This document shows positions 45,628 to 54,659 of a stretch of DNA of 64,000 nt, in pieces. Origin of the DNA: Marivivens donghaensis (GTDB lineage: Bacteria > Pseudomonadota > Alphaproteobacteria > Rhodobacterales > Rhodobacteraceae); contig NZ_JALNPR010000001.1 of NCBI RefSeq assembly GCF_023541015.1, forward strand, positions 186,001-250,000, read 5' to 3'. A program made the translations under genes and the position numbers. The notes under the pieces were generated by a model that was not told the origin of the DNA, did not search any database, and was given only the letters and a program-made list of their open reading frames with translations. The first letter of the stretch is position 1. Each line of letters starts with the position of its first letter.

Positions 45628-46418
45628 CAGAGTTTCGCCTTTGTGAACAGGCGATCAAAGTTCGCGGTCGTCGCTTGGGCGAAGTCCTCATAGGAAACGC
45701 CGAACACGTCCGCGCCGACTTGCGCCGTGTGGATCGTATAACCTGGTTCGTTGCGTTTGCCGCGGAATGGTTTCGGCGCGAGGTAAGGGCTGTCCGTTTC
45801 CACCAAAATTCGATCGAGCGGGGCGGATGCAAAGATGTCCCTGACCTCTTGGGATTTGGGGAAGGTCGCGATGCCAGACATCGAGAGATAGAACCCCATA
45901 TCCAGCGCAGCGCGGGCCAGTTCTGGACCAGAGCTAAAGCAATGCATAACGCAGGTGTAGGCGCCGTTATCCATACCTTCACGCAGGATTTGCGCCATAT
46001 CCTTGTCTGCATTGCGGGCGTGGATGATCAGCGGCAAACCTGTTTCGCGGGCGGCGTCAATGTGGATGCGTAGCGACTGTTTTTGTAGTTCTGCACTGTC
46101 GGGCGTGTAGTGGTAGTCCAGACCTGTTTCGCCAATACCGACCATCTTTGGATGTGAAGCATAGCCAACCAGTTGATCGACCGTGACGAGAGGCTGTGCC
46201 TCAACGCTCATCGGGTGAATACCCACGGCATAAAAGACCTCGGGATGGGCCTCTGCAATGGCGCGCACCTTGGGTTCGTTGTGCAGTTTTGTGCAGATCG
46301 TCACCATGCGTGTCACGCCAGCCTCAATCGCGCGGGCGATCGCGTCATCGCGTTCCTCGTCGAAATCGGGGAAGTCGAGGTGGCAGTGGCTATCAACGAT
46401 TTGGGCTTTGGGGGACAT
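45627..46418 (-). CDS. tatD: TatD-family deoxyribonuclease
   Basis: A 263-residue TIM-barrel metal-dependent hydrolase. It has VDSHCHLDF (metal His), GIGETGLDYHY, IIHARNADKDM, CVMHCFSSG and the EVR..FASAPLDRILVETDSPYL motif, all typical of TatD DNases. The start ATG 46418 directly precedes the first motif; the frame is open 27 codons further upstream into holB. The gene follows holB by eight bases. Confidence 0.95.
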   Translation of the reverse strand: MSPKAQIVDSHCHLDFPDFDEERDDAIARAIEAGVTRMVTICTKLHNEPKVRAIAEAHPEVFYAVGIHPMSVEAQPLVTVDQLVGYASHPKMVGIGETGLDYHYTPDSAELQKQSLRIHIDAARETGLPLIIHARNADKDMAQILREGMDNGAYTCVMHCFSSGPELARAALDMGFYLSMSGIATFPKSQEVRDIFASAPLDRILVETDSPYLAPKPFRGKRNEPGYTIHTAQVGADVFGVSYEDFAQATTANFDRLFTKAKL

Positions 46419-46425
46419 ATCTGCC

Positions 46426-47550
46426 TCAGTCTGCGGCCACGGAGCGGGCCGTTTCTTCGATCCTGAAAACCATATCAAGGATGAGCGCGGCAGGGTCAAG
46501 GTTCACCGCCCGACCGCGGCGCACCTTGAGCGACAGTTCCTGCTGTAGTTCCGCCCATCGACGCGCAGCAAGGTCATGCGGCGCGATCCGTGCCAAGAGG
46601 CGTGCTTCGCCCATCGCTCCTTGGGTGCTGGGTTCACCGACGAGGCCTGTCCGCGCCGCACGGGCAAGGAAGAGATCGATCAAGTCGAGCGCCATCGGGA
46701 ACCGCGCCTCGGCCCCTTTACCGGCGCAGCTTTCCGCGAGCTTTAATGCGGCAGCGCGATCAACGTTCGGCAGTTTGTCGAACATATGCACCAGATCGTG
46801 ATACATCTGCAGCCCGTCGTGGTTCATCAAACGGATCGCTTCGCCAACAGAGCCGCCTGACAAGGTGGCGAGCGCTTCTGTTTCGTCCACGTGAACGTCG
46901 GCCTGAGCCAAGGCTTGCGCGACGTCGGCAGGGGACAAGGGCTTGCACCGCAGTTCCCGGCAACGCGACCGAATTGTCGGCAACAGCCGCGAAGGCTGGT
47001 GGGCGAGCAGCAGGAGCGTTGTGCGTGCTGGCGGCTCTTCGAGTTCTTTGAGGATCGAGTTTGCAGCCGTGACGTTCATCTCATCGGCCACGTCCACGAT
47101 CACCACGCGGCGACCCCCGTCAGCGGCGGACATGTGAAAGAACTTTTTCAGATCCCGCACGGGGTCAGCGGTGATTTCAGTGCGCAACTTGCCTGTCTTT
47201 TCATCCACTGGACGCCGCACGATCGAAAGCCGCGGATGGCTGCCTGCACGGATCAGCGCCATGTCAGGATGATCGGAACTGATCGACAGCGATGTCGGGG
47301 CAGGGGGCGCGTCACCAAAGAGGCCACCGTCGGCGGGTTGTTCGGTGAGCAAAAACGCAGCGATTTTGTAGGCGAGGGTCGCTTTGCCGATGCCTTTGGG
47401 CCCTGTGATCAGCCACCCCGAATGGAGGCGACCAGAGTTATAGGCTTCTAGGAACGCGGCTTCTGCTTGCTCTTGACCGAACAGGGTTTCGGTTTCACGC
47501 GGGTGGGGTGCACCCTCGATCCGATCTGGTTCGGGGAGGTCATCGCTCAT
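46426..47550 (-). CDS. holB: DNA polymerase III delta-prime subunit
   Basis: A 374-residue AAA+ clamp-loader subunit. It has LFGQEQAEAAFLEAYNSGRLH, the P-loop-like ITGPKGIGKATLAY, IVDVADEMNVTAANSILKELEEP and the arginine-finger motif TIRSRCRELR. This is the delta-prime pattern rather than the tau/gamma one. It overlaps the upstream tmk gene by four bases, the conserved tmk-holB-tatD order. Confidence 0.93.
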   Translation of the reverse strand: MSDDLPEPDRIEGAPHPRETETLFGQEQAEAAFLEAYNSGRLHSGWLITGPKGIGKATLAYKIAAFLLTEQPADGGLFGDAPPAPTSLSISSDHPDMALIRAGSHPRLSIVRRPVDEKTGKLRTEITADPVRDLKKFFHMSAADGGRRVVIVDVADEMNVTAANSILKELEEPPARTTLLLLAHQPSRLLPTIRSRCRELRCKPLSPADVAQALAQADVHVDETEALATLSGGSVGEAIRLMNHDGLQMYHDLVHMFDKLPNVDRAAALKLAESCAGKGAEARFPMALDLIDLFLARAARTGLVGEPSTQGAMGEARLLARIAPHDLAARRWAELQQELSLKVRRGRAVNLDPAALILDMVFRIEETARSVAAD

Positions 47551-48167
47551 GCGCGATCCTCAAAAATGGCGAGGACTTCTGCAGCGACTTCATCTGCTGT
47601 GCGATTGCCTTCGACTACGACACAGCGGTCAGAGTGCGCACGTGCAATCGAAAGGAACCCGTGACGAACGGTTTCTTGGAACGAGAGGCCGAAATCCTCA
47701 AAACGGGCCTCTGCATCGGGGCGAGCCAATCCGCGAGCCAATGCAATTGCAGGATCCATATCGATGATAAAGGTGAGGTCAGGCTCTTGGCCGATCATCA
47801 AATCGTGCAGCTGATCGACTTTCGCCCGCAGATCGCCACGGGTCGCGCCCTGATAAATACGGGTGCTGTCCGCGAAGCGGTCACAGACAACAATCTTTCC
47901 CGCCTCAAGTGCGGGGCGAATGGTCTTTTCCAAATGATCACGGCGAGCCGCAGTGAACAGCAAGATTTCCGTTTCAGGGGACCAGCGATCGGTGTCGCCT
48001 GTCAGGATAAGCTGACGGATTTCTTCGGCGCCGACGCTGCCGCCAGGTTCACGCGTGTGGATCACATCGTGGCCCTTGGCACGCAGCCGTTCAGCCAACA
48101 TCTTGGCCTGAGTAGATTTGCCGGACCCGTCGATCCCTTCAAAGGTAATGAGTTGTCCGCGGGTCAT
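47547..48167 (-). CDS. tmk: Thymidylate kinase
   Basis: A 206-residue P-loop kinase making dTDP from dTMP. Walker A is FEGIDGSGKSTQ, with the DR(S/Y)-type motif CDRFADSTRIYQG and the TREPGG dTMP-binding loop. The ATG at 48167 is used because GAGG lies six bases upstream; an ATG at 48182 would overlap the upstream gene stop. It is coupled to holB by ATGA. Confidence 0.95.
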   Translation of the reverse strand: MTRGQLITFEGIDGSGKSTQAKMLAERLRAKGHDVIHTREPGGSVGAEEIRQLILTGDTDRWSPETEILLFTAARRDHLEKTIRPALEAGKIVVCDRFADSTRIYQGATRGDLRAKVDQLHDLMIGQEPDLTFIIDMDPAIALARGLARPDAEARFEDFGLSFQETVRHGFLSIARAHSDRCVVVEGNRTADEVAAEVLAIFEDRA

Positions 48168-48174
48168 TATCGCC

Positions 48175-49353
48175 TCAGGCATTTTCGTCTGTTGTTGCCG
48201 TATCGGCGTTGCTCATGACTTTGTCCAACAGAACCATCACGGCGGTGCGCATACGGATCGCAAATCCACCGACAGGAATGTCAGCTTCAGCGACGAGCGG
48301 GATGCGACGCTCTGGAAGATCATCAAAGCGAATGATTAACTCGCCCAAGGCTTGGCCAGCGGCAATCGGCGCCTCAATCGGGGCGTTGAAAACAACTTCA
48401 CCGTCGATGCTATCCCCGCTCAGGATTGGCACAAGCATAGACACGTCCTCGGCAACGGTAAGTCCGACAGTCGGGGCTTGCCCCATCCATACGCTGGCTT
48501 CTGCGACGCGGGTGCCTGTTTCGATCACATTTTTCTCGGCAAATTGACGAAAGGACCAGTTCAGGATGCGCTGCCCCTCTTCGGCGCGAGCGGCTGCACT
48601 GTCGAGCCCAGTGACCACGAAAACAACGCGACGGTCACCCTGTTTTGCAGAACCAACGAGGCCATAGCCTGCTTCTTGGGTGTGGCCAGTTTTCATCCCA
48701 TCGGCACCAAGGCCAAGGCCAAGGATCGGGTTGCGGTTCTGGCTGTTCGACGGAACGCGACCGTCAAAGAGGAACTCTTCCTCTGCGAAAATCGGGTAGT
48801 ATGTTGGGAAATCGGTGATCAGGCGTTGAGCGAGGATACCAAGATCGCGCACAGACATACGCTGGTTCGGGTCAGGCCAGCCGTTCGAGTTGGCGAAGGT
48901 GGAATGCATCATTCCCAGATCTTGGGCGCGCGAAGTCATCATGCGGGCAAAGCCAGCTTCGGTACCATCGGGCGACAGGTTTTCCGCCAGAACTGCGCTC
49001 GCGTCGTTGCCCGACAGGACAATCACGCCGCGGATCAGATCTTCGACGCGGACACGTTCACCGCTGCGCAGGAACATCGACGACCCTTGGTAGCTCATCG
49101 CGTGTTCAGACACGAGCAGTTCGTCGTCGGGCGACAGTCGTCCGTCTGCTATGGCCTCAAACGCGAGGTAAAGTGTCATCAGCTTCGACATTGACGCCGG
49201 AGGCAGTGGCGTATCCGCATTCTTTTCCAATAGGACCGTGCCTGTCGTCATGTCATAGACATAGGCGGCGCGGGCATTGGTTTCGAACGATTGCGCGGCG
49301 GCAAACGTTGCGGTCAGGGCCAGAAGGCATGCTGTCAAAAGGCGGATGATCAT
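48175..49353 (-). CDS. D-alanyl-D-alanine carboxypeptidase (PBP5/6-type)
   Basis: A 392-residue periplasmic low-molecular-weight penicillin-binding protein that trims the terminal D-Ala of stem peptides. A signal peptide (cut near AAA-Q) is followed by the peptidase S11 domain with SMSK (catalytic Ser about 54), SGN (about 117) and KTG (about 222). The C-terminal domain of PBP5 and a membrane-anchoring tail follow. The gene is the second of a minus-strand chain starting with a SPOR lipoprotein. Confidence 0.94.
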   Translation of the reverse strand: MIIRLLTACLLALTATFAAAQSFETNARAAYVYDMTTGTVLLEKNADTPLPPASMSKLMTLYLAFEAIADGRLSPDDELLVSEHAMSYQGSSMFLRSGERVRVEDLIRGVIVLSGNDASAVLAENLSPDGTEAGFARMMTSRAQDLGMMHSTFANSNGWPDPNQRMSVRDLGILAQRLITDFPTYYPIFAEEEFLFDGRVPSNSQNRNPILGLGLGADGMKTGHTQEAGYGLVGSAKQGDRRVVFVVTGLDSAAARAEEGQRILNWSFRQFAEKNVIETGTRVAEASVWMGQAPTVGLTVAEDVSMLVPILSGDSIDGEVVFNAPIEAPIAAGQALGELIIRFDDLPERRIPLVAEADIPVGGFAIRMRTAVMVLLDKVMSNADTATTDENA

Positions 49354-49373
49354 CTTAAAGCAATCCGTTTCGT

Positions 49374-50219
49374 TTAATTGGTCACAGCGTAGGCGTCAGC
49401 GTATCCAAGGCCTTTTACGCGCGAAAGAAGATCAGAACGTTCAGCCGAGCTTTGCGCAGGGCCAACAACGACCCGCCAGAATGGGCGGCCTTGGCTTTCT
49501 TGGGCAAGAATGGTCGTAGTGATGCCATTCCCATTCAAAATCTCAGCCGTGCGGTCCGCGTTCGATTGGATCGAGAAGATACCGATCTGAATATAGGGTT
49601 TCGTCAGGGCCGATGTCGCGACCGCTGCTTGCGGCGCAGGAGCGGCTGTCGCCACTTGTTCCGCTTCAGCCGCAGAGATCGCCGCCTCAGCATTCGCAAT
49701 CGGGTCGAGCGACGTGGTCTGAACCGCTTCGCCCGCAATCGCCGTTTCATCGAAGTTCGAAATTGGGGCAGGGGCCTCAACTGGGGCTTCTTCGCGGCGA
49801 AGCGCGGTCACTTGCAGTGACGCAGGTGCGCCAGCCAGCATACCCAATGCCGCAGCCGTGTCAGAGGACACTTGCAACGCAGGACCAGGCTGTTCGCGTT
49901 CACGGCGGAACAGGGCGCCAATCACGAATTTTCCGTTTTCTGTGTTGCGAATAATCACGCGCTCTGGGTCAACGACATCAGGATGCGCCACCCAGACACC
50001 GCCCAGCGACGGACGCCCGTCCCATAGGCCGTTATCGGTGACTTGGAACACTTCGGGGGCTTCAACGTCGCGCTCTACCAGCTGCACGCTTGGGCTTGCT
50101 TGCTCGGTCGAGGCCGCGCCGCCCAACTGTGGGAATTGGAATTGGCCGTCGCTGTCACAGCCTGTCAGAACGGTCGTTGCAAGAAGGCCTGCCACAACCC
50201 ACGATATTTTGCCCGACAT
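49374..50219 (-). CDS. SPOR-domain lipoprotein
   Basis: A 281-residue lipoprotein: signal peptide with lipobox LTGC (Cys20), so probably anchored in a membrane. The middle is acidic and alanine/proline-rich, with a conserved GLWDGRPSLGGVWVAHPD segment, and the last 75 residues form a SPOR domain (YIQIGIFSIQSNADRTAEIL, FWRVVVGP) that binds denuded septal glycan. The ATG is preceded by AGGGG. It heads the dac-tmk-holB-tatD chain. The role is probably in cell division or envelope maintenance, inferred from SPOR. It resembles RlpA in the arrangement but lacks a double-psi barrel that I can see. Confidence 0.85.
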   Translation of the reverse strand: MSGKISWVVAGLLATTVLTGCDSDGQFQFPQLGGAASTEQASPSVQLVERDVEAPEVFQVTDNGLWDGRPSLGGVWVAHPDVVDPERVIIRNTENGKFVIGALFRREREQPGPALQVSSDTAAALGMLAGAPASLQVTALRREEAPVEAPAPISNFDETAIAGEAVQTTSLDPIANAEAAISAAEAEQVATAAPAPQAAVATSALTKPYIQIGIFSIQSNADRTAEILNGNGITTTILAQESQGRPFWRVVVGPAQSSAERSDLLSRVKGLGYADAYAVTN

Positions 50220-50405
50220 TATGTTGCCCCTATCATTATGCGGAGTTGCCGCTGCACCTGTTTTAGTGCGTTCTGCTCTCGTCGCGAACACCATAGCGTT
50301 GCGCCACCACGTTTTAAAGCCTTCAGCGCCAAAGGTCGGCGGTTTTCCGAACATTGGTTTTTAGCTTCCAGAATCAAAAGCATGCCGTTAGTCACCGCAG
50401 GCGCA

Positions 50406-50495
50406 GGAAGTGTGGCCGAGTGGTTTAAGGCTCTAGTCTTGAAAACTAGCGTGCGGGGAACCGTACCGTGGGTTCGAATCCCACCGCTTCCGCCA
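50406..50495 (+). tRNA. tRNA-Ser (anticodon UGA)
   Basis: The 90-nt sequence forms a class II tRNA: acceptor GGAAGTG with CGCTTCC, discriminator G, encoded CCA, D-arm with GAGTGGTTTAAGGC, anticodon loop with TGA reading UCA, a long variable arm and T-loop TTCGAATC. G73 and the long variable arm fit serine. It marks the left edge of the accessory island. Confidence 0.97.
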
Positions 50496-50528
50496 ACCAC
50501 CCCCTAAATTCCAATCTCTGGCGGTTTT
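50490..50528 (+). terminator. Possible terminator formed with the tRNA-Ser end
   Basis: CCGCCA at the tRNA 3' end (50490-50495) can pair with TGGCGG (50519-50524), directly followed by TTTT. The 23-nt loop is long, so confidence is moderate. Confidence 0.5.
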
Positions 50529-50858
50529 ACGCTGTATTCTTACGGTTTTTCCGTGGGTTATGTTGGGCATTTCTGTTGAGAGACGCCCGTGGTCCGCCAA
50601 CATGCCTGTTCTTCCGCAGAAGTCTCTGTTGGGCAAAGAGCACGGTGCGGTTTCTGGCGTTTACAGGGAATTAACAGGGAATTTTTCTGTTTTTGGTCGA
50701 AATACGAACCTTTCGGCGCCCTTTTATGCTTGTAACACTCTAGATTCATTGAAAATTTCTGCGATTTCCCTGTTATCAAATTATCAGGGAATTTAAATTT
50801 CAATATCAGGGTAATTTGGTTTTAATAACAGGGATTTAAACAGGTAAAGCAGGGAATA
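50496..50858. other. Non-coding left part of the island, AT-rich
   Basis: This 363-bp stretch between tRNA-Ser and the recombinase gene has no gene that I can support. It is AT-rich compared with its neighbours and carries the CAGGGA motif array described separately. Confidence 0.6.
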
Positions 50859-50866
50859 TCAGGGAG
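50664..50866. repeat. Phased array of CAGGGA-type motifs
   Basis: Eight plus-strand copies of CAGGGA/CAGGTA start at 50664, 50675, 50785, 50807, 50829, 50841, 50850 and 50860, plus one reverse copy (CCCTG at 50768-50772). Spacings are 11, 110, 22, 22, 12, 9 and 10 bp, so most are near multiples of one DNA turn. Many are followed by AATT or ATTT. The last copies overlap the 3' end of the recombinase gene. They look like iterated protein-binding sites, perhaps of the recombinase or an accessory factor. Confidence 0.6.
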
Positions 50867-52544
50867 CGTCGAGTTTGTAGCGTTTCCGTTGTTCCAACCA
50901 GCTGCGAGGAATGGCCGTGCTGGTCAGCTTTTCAAGCGTCAAATCAACTGGCTGACGTCCTTGTAGGATTGCGAGTTTAAGATCAGGCGACAGAAACGCG
51001 AGCTGGATACGCTTACGTATGTAGCTTTCGTTGCATCTTTGGGCCGCCGCAATTTCTGCAATCATGGTTCCCATCTTAAGTTGCTCAATCCATCCTTCCG
51101 CCTTTGATAAAGCCGACAACAAAGTTTGGTCAGGCTTAGATTGAAGTTCCCCCGCGATAAGTTTTGCTTCGACCCCTCGTTTGCGAAGGGTAAGTGGAGC
51201 AGTGAAGCTGGTGAGATGTGTCGAGAGCCGATTTTTTTCTATGTTCAGTGCCGCGCTGAGGTGATGCGCGGAGAGTTTTAAATCAAGCTTGCCTTTGCTG
51301 AATGTAGCTCTCTCTAGGAGCTTTGTTATGAGGTGCTCTTTTCGATTAGTTAATTTATTTACAATGTTTTCTGAGGTGACTTTAATCTTGTCGATCTCCT
51401 CTGAATTTTGATTTATTAGGGTGAAGTTGTCTGCAGTTGAGGCAATGTGGTTTGCTACTGCCGATGTAATACAATGCTCGAGTTGGTCTGCAGGGATACG
51501 CCATGCAGATGGGTCTTTACCCCCTGAGATGAGCCGGTTTGAGACGTAGTACCGGTGGTATGTCCCTTTACTCTTCGTGTGACTGGGTGTGAGCCGATCT
51601 CCGGTCTCATCGAAGAGCTTGCCCTTCAGGATACCATGTGTGGGAAGCTTAGAGGCATTCAGGTGTGGCCCTCGTCCCCGAGTCTTTGCACTGACCTCTT
51701 GAAGTTTGGCTTGGACCTCCTCCCAGATCTCAGCAGAGACGATGGCCTCGTGCTGGCCTCGGTAGGTTTTGTCTTTATGTCGGATGTCTCCCTTGTAAAT
51801 CGGATTGGTTAGCATGTGGTGGATCTGTCCGCGAGACAGTGGCGCTCCTCCTGTCTGCCGCCCCGTCTTATCTTGCCTCTGCTTTGATCGTATTCCCTGA
51901 CGCTTGGCCTGCTCTTCTACCAGCCTGAGGTTGCCGTGGGTCAGGTAGAGATCAAAGAGCGTTCGGACGTCTTTGGCTTCGGCCTCATTGATGACCAAGC
52001 TGCGGATCAATTTGTCTGGGTGAGGGTCGTACCCCAAGGGTGCAAGCCCACCCATCCAGAGGCCCTTCTTCTTGGAGGCGGCGATCTTGTCTCTAATGCG
52101 CTCTGCAGTGACCTCACGTTCGAATTGCGCAAAAGAGAGCAGGACATTCAAGGTCAACCGGCCCATCGATGTAGACGTATTGAAAGCCTGGGTCACGGAG
52201 ACAAACGAACAACCCCTCTGTTCGAGGCGCTCTACAAGGCGCGCGAAGTCCGCAAGTGAGCGTGTCAGACGGTCGATCTTATAGATAACGACCATATCAA
52301 TGAGACCGGCATCAATGTCACTCAGGAGCCGCTGTAACCCAGGGCGCTCCATCGTGCCTCCTGAGATACCACCATCATCATATCGCTGACTGAGGAGTTG
52401 CCATCCTTCGTGCTTTTGAGACGCGATGTAAGAGGTGCAGGCATCGTATTGAGCATCAAGTGAGTTGAACTCTTGCTCGAGCCCCTCCTCGGAGGATTTG
52501 CGCGTGTAGATCGCGCAGCGGGTCTTTGGTTTGCCCTCACTCAT
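50859..52544 (-). CDS. Large serine recombinase
   Basis: A 561-residue site-specific recombinase. The N-terminal resolvase catalytic domain has YTRKSSEEGLEQEFNSLDAQ (catalytic Ser about 17-18), YDDGGISGGTMERPGL, VYKIDRLTR and FAQFEREVTAERIRDKIAASK. The DNA-binding recombinase domain follows at about 170-280 and a long helical/coiled-coil tail to the end. A Cys-rich zinc ribbon, common in this class, is not obvious. It abuts the DUF2924 gene exactly (TAG then ATG), an arrangement seen on mobile elements of alphaproteobacteria. It is the likely integrase of the island. Confidence 0.93.
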   Translation of the reverse strand: MSEGKPKTRCAIYTRKSSEEGLEQEFNSLDAQYDACTSYIASQKHEGWQLLSQRYDDGGISGGTMERPGLQRLLSDIDAGLIDMVVIYKIDRLTRSLADFARLVERLEQRGCSFVSVTQAFNTSTSMGRLTLNVLLSFAQFEREVTAERIRDKIAASKKKGLWMGGLAPLGYDPHPDKLIRSLVINEAEAKDVRTLFDLYLTHGNLRLVEEQAKRQGIRSKQRQDKTGRQTGGAPLSRGQIHHMLTNPIYKGDIRHKDKTYRGQHEAIVSAEIWEEVQAKLQEVSAKTRGRGPHLNASKLPTHGILKGKLFDETGDRLTPSHTKSKGTYHRYYVSNRLISGGKDPSAWRIPADQLEHCITSAVANHIASTADNFTLINQNSEEIDKIKVTSENIVNKLTNRKEHLITKLLERATFSKGKLDLKLSAHHLSAALNIEKNRLSTHLTSFTAPLTLRKRGVEAKLIAGELQSKPDQTLLSALSKAEGWIEQLKMGTMIAEIAAAQRCNESYIRKRIQLAFLSPDLKLAILQGRQPVDLTLEKLTSTAIPRSWLEQRKRYKLDAP

Positions 52545-52940
52545 CTAGAGACCGAAGAACCGTGGACCAGACCAGCGGGTAGCGGTTATGGCGCGTGCTA
52601 TGGCAGACAATGAGCGATGGGTTTGGCCTTGCCAAACAAACCCTGCCTCCGTGACTTCAACGATATGACTGACCCCATTCCAATCTCGGATTAGCCGCCC
52701 ACCAGGCTTTAGGGCTCCTCGTTCGCGATTGGTTGATCGGGGCCCCTCCTGTCCTGCAGTCTTGATCCGCTTCAGGGCGCCTGGCTTGAGGTCCCCAAAT
52801 TCCCGCGCCTGAAGTTCATAGGCTAGGATGCTGCGCATAAATCCTTGGCTCATCTTCTTAGGTGGTGGTGTTCCAATCACCTCCACCCATGCTTCAGTCA
52901 GCCCCTCGCGTCCAAGCGGTTCCACGTCCGTCCATCGCAT
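52545..52940 (-). CDS. DUF2924 protein
   Basis: A 131-residue protein of the DUF2924 family: the C-terminal pattern GGRLIRDWNGVSHIVEV, then GFVWQGQTHRSLSAIARAIT and the end TRWSGPRFFGL, is diagnostic. The family is common directly upstream of serine recombinase genes in alphaproteobacterial elements, and may be an accessory DNA-binding factor, though its function is not established. The TAG stop is immediately followed by the recombinase ATG, so the two are translationally linked. Confidence 0.9.
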   Translation of the reverse strand: MRWTDVEPLGREGLTEAWVEVIGTPPPKKMSQGFMRSILAYELQAREFGDLKPGALKRIKTAGQEGPRSTNRERGALKPGGRLIRDWNGVSHIVEVTEAGFVWQGQTHRSLSAIARAITATRWSGPRFFGL

Positions 52941-53014
52941 ACCTGTGTCGCTCCCTAAATCGCGTCACGACACACTCACGCTCGTTCCGCTAAGGAAGTC
53001 CAGATGAGAATTTA

Positions 53015-53032
53015 AACACAAAATATAGTGTT
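53015..53032. promoter_or_regulatory. AT-rich dyad, candidate operator for the recombinase unit
   Basis: AACAC and GTGTT flank eight bases that contain TATATT on the minus strand, which could be a -10 element for the DUF2924-recombinase unit about 80 bp downstream. A dyad over the -10 suggests self-repression or control by an island regulator. No -35 was identified. Confidence 0.3.
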
Positions 53033-53299
53033 ATTACACGAAATTAGGTGGAGATGTGCCTGAGGCGCTTGACCACATCCTGCTGATTCTCGTAACTTCA
53101 AAATGCGTTCAGACCACCCGTTACTGCACCCTAGATCAGGACAGAACGGACAACGGGAAGAACGTCGAGATATCGCTTGTGGGGTCATCTTAAGAGGCCT
53201 CCGATATCCGCAACATCTGTAATTTTGTGGATGCCTGATCGCGCAGGTTCCTTCTTTTGCAGTTCGATAGCCGACCCGTGACTAGGCTGATTTTCACTT

Positions 53300-53323
53300 C
53301 ACGGCGCAGCAATCTGCGCCGTG
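53300..53323 (+). promoter_or_regulatory. Strong hairpin before the methyltransferase gene
   Basis: CACGGCGCAG (53300-53309), a CAAT loop and CTGCGCCGTG (53314-53323) form a perfect 10-bp GC-rich helix, ending 43 bp before the ATG. There is no T-run. It could affect start of translation or transcript stability. Confidence 0.5.
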
Positions 53324-53366
53324 AGACCAGAAACTTTGCGCAACCTTCCTTGAAGGAGTGTCTAGC

Positions 53367-54659
53367 ATGGATACACCGAATTCGCAGATTGAGTACGTTG
53401 CAGTTTCCCAGTTGAAACCTTGGGCGAAGAACGCACGTACTCATTCGAAGAAGCAAATTCGCCAAGTTGCGGATAGCATCGAGACCTTCGGCTTTACCAA
53501 CCCAGTCCTGATCGATGCAGAATATCATATCCTCGCGGGACACGCGCGGGTCGAAGCTGCAAAGAGTATTGGCATAGAGCGGGTCCCTTGTGTTTGTTTG
53601 GATCATATGACGCCCGAACAGAAACGAGCCTATGTTCTGGCCGACAACAAATTGGCGTTAAATGCAGGCTGGGATGAAGTGATCTTAGCCGAGGAACTCG
53701 AAGCTCTCCTAGAGTTCAATCTCGACTTCGATGTTACGATCACGGGCTTTGAGATGCCTGAGATCGACAGTTTGCTGCTAGATCAGAACACGGAAATCAC
53801 GAAGGACAACCCCCTTGATAAATTGCCGAAAAAAGCGCCTCGGAGGAGTAACCTTGGTGATTTATGGCAGTTGGGTAAGCATCGCCTCATCTGTGGCAGT
53901 GCCTTGGAGCGCGCGACTTTCGAGAGGCTCATGGGGGGGGAACGCGCCGCGATGGTGTTCACAGATCCACCCTACAATGTTCCGATTGATGGACATGTTG
54001 GAAACTCCGGTCAGATCAAACACCGCGAGTTTGTTATGGCATCCGGTGAGATGTCGGTGAGGGAATTCACCGAGTTTTTAAAATCGGCTTTCAACAACAT
54101 GGTGTCTTTCAGTGTCGAAGGATCGATCCATTACGTCTGCATGGATTGGCGGCACATGGCTGAGATGTTGGAGGCGGGGCAGGAGGCTTATACTGAGCTC
54201 AAGAACCTTATTGTTTGGGTCAAGGACAATGGAGGTATGGGCAGCTTCTACCGATCACGTCATGAATTGGTTTTTGTCTTCAAGACAGGGACGGCTCGTC
54301 ACCAAAACAACTTTGGGCTCGGAGAGCACGGCCGCTATCGCACCAATGTTTGGGAATACCGCGGTATCAATTCTTTGCACGCACAGCGTGGTGAAGAGCT
54401 CGCGATGCATCCAACGGTCAAGCCCGTCGAGATGATCGCTGACGCTATTCTGGATGTTTCGAGTAGGGGGGAGATTATTATCGATCCCTTCGGCGGCTCC
54501 GGATCCACGCTTATGGCCGCTGAGCAAACGGGGCGACGCGCCTATCTCGTTGAATTGGATCCCCTCTATTGCGACACAATCCTGGCGCGCTGGGAGGCTG
54601 CCACAAAACGACAAGCAGAGCAGGTCCTATGTGGCTGGTCTCGTGTTGAGGGGGCTTAG
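53367..54659 (+). CDS. ParB-like nuclease/partition domain fused to DNA methyltransferase
   Basis: A 430-residue fusion. Residues 7-100 form a ParB/Srx-like domain (NPVLIDAEYHILAGHARVEAAK), and 160-420 an N6-adenine or N4-cytosine methyltransferase with DPPYNVPIDG (motif IV) preceding DPFGGSGSTLMAAEQTGR (motif I), the beta order. These ParB-methylases are typical of phages and integrative elements and are usually orphans without a nuclease partner. The ATG has AAGGAG upstream; a GTG three codons earlier would put the ribosome site inside the gene. It abuts the DUF5681 gene (TAG, ATG). Confidence 0.92.
   Translation: MDTPNSQIEYVAVSQLKPWAKNARTHSKKQIRQVADSIETFGFTNPVLIDAEYHILAGHARVEAAKSIGIERVPCVCLDHMTPEQKRAYVLADNKLALNAGWDEVILAEELEALLEFNLDFDVTITGFEMPEIDSLLLDQNTEITKDNPLDKLPKKAPRRSNLGDLWQLGKHRLICGSALERATFERLMGGERAAMVFTDPPYNVPIDGHVGNSGQIKHREFVMASGEMSVREFTEFLKSAFNNMVSFSVEGSIHYVCMDWRHMAEMLEAGQEAYTELKNLIVWVKDNGGMGSFYRSRHELVFVFKTGTARHQNNFGLGEHGRYRTNVWEYRGINSLHAQRGEELAMHPTVKPVEMIADAILDVSSRGEIIIDPFGGSGSTLMAAEQTGRRAYLVELDPLYCDTILARWEAATKRQAEQVLCGWSRVEGA

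Larger units (their letters stand above)
52941..53366. other. Gene-poor divergent gap inside the island
   Basis: This 426-bp region lies between the divergent DUF2924 and methyltransferase genes. It has an AT-rich dyad AACAC-N8-GTGTT (53015-53032) enclosing TATATT on the minus strand, a strong hairpin at 53300-53323, and a short GTG frame (53056-53193, 45 codons) that I do not regard as a gene because it has no clear ribosome site or recognised domain. Confidence 0.5.

Noticed and set aside
50664-50866. CAGGGA array as a CRISPR array
   Set aside because: The repeats are only 6-9 bp, spacings are 9-22 bp, and there are no cas genes.
53056-53193. A 45-codon GTG frame in the island gap
   Set aside because: No convincing ribosome site, no recognised domain and a start that depends on GTG; kept only as a note.
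53190-53606. Minus-strand frame overlapping the methyltransferase start
   Set aside because: It covers the conserved ParB-domain coding region and a strong hairpin; basic product without motifs.
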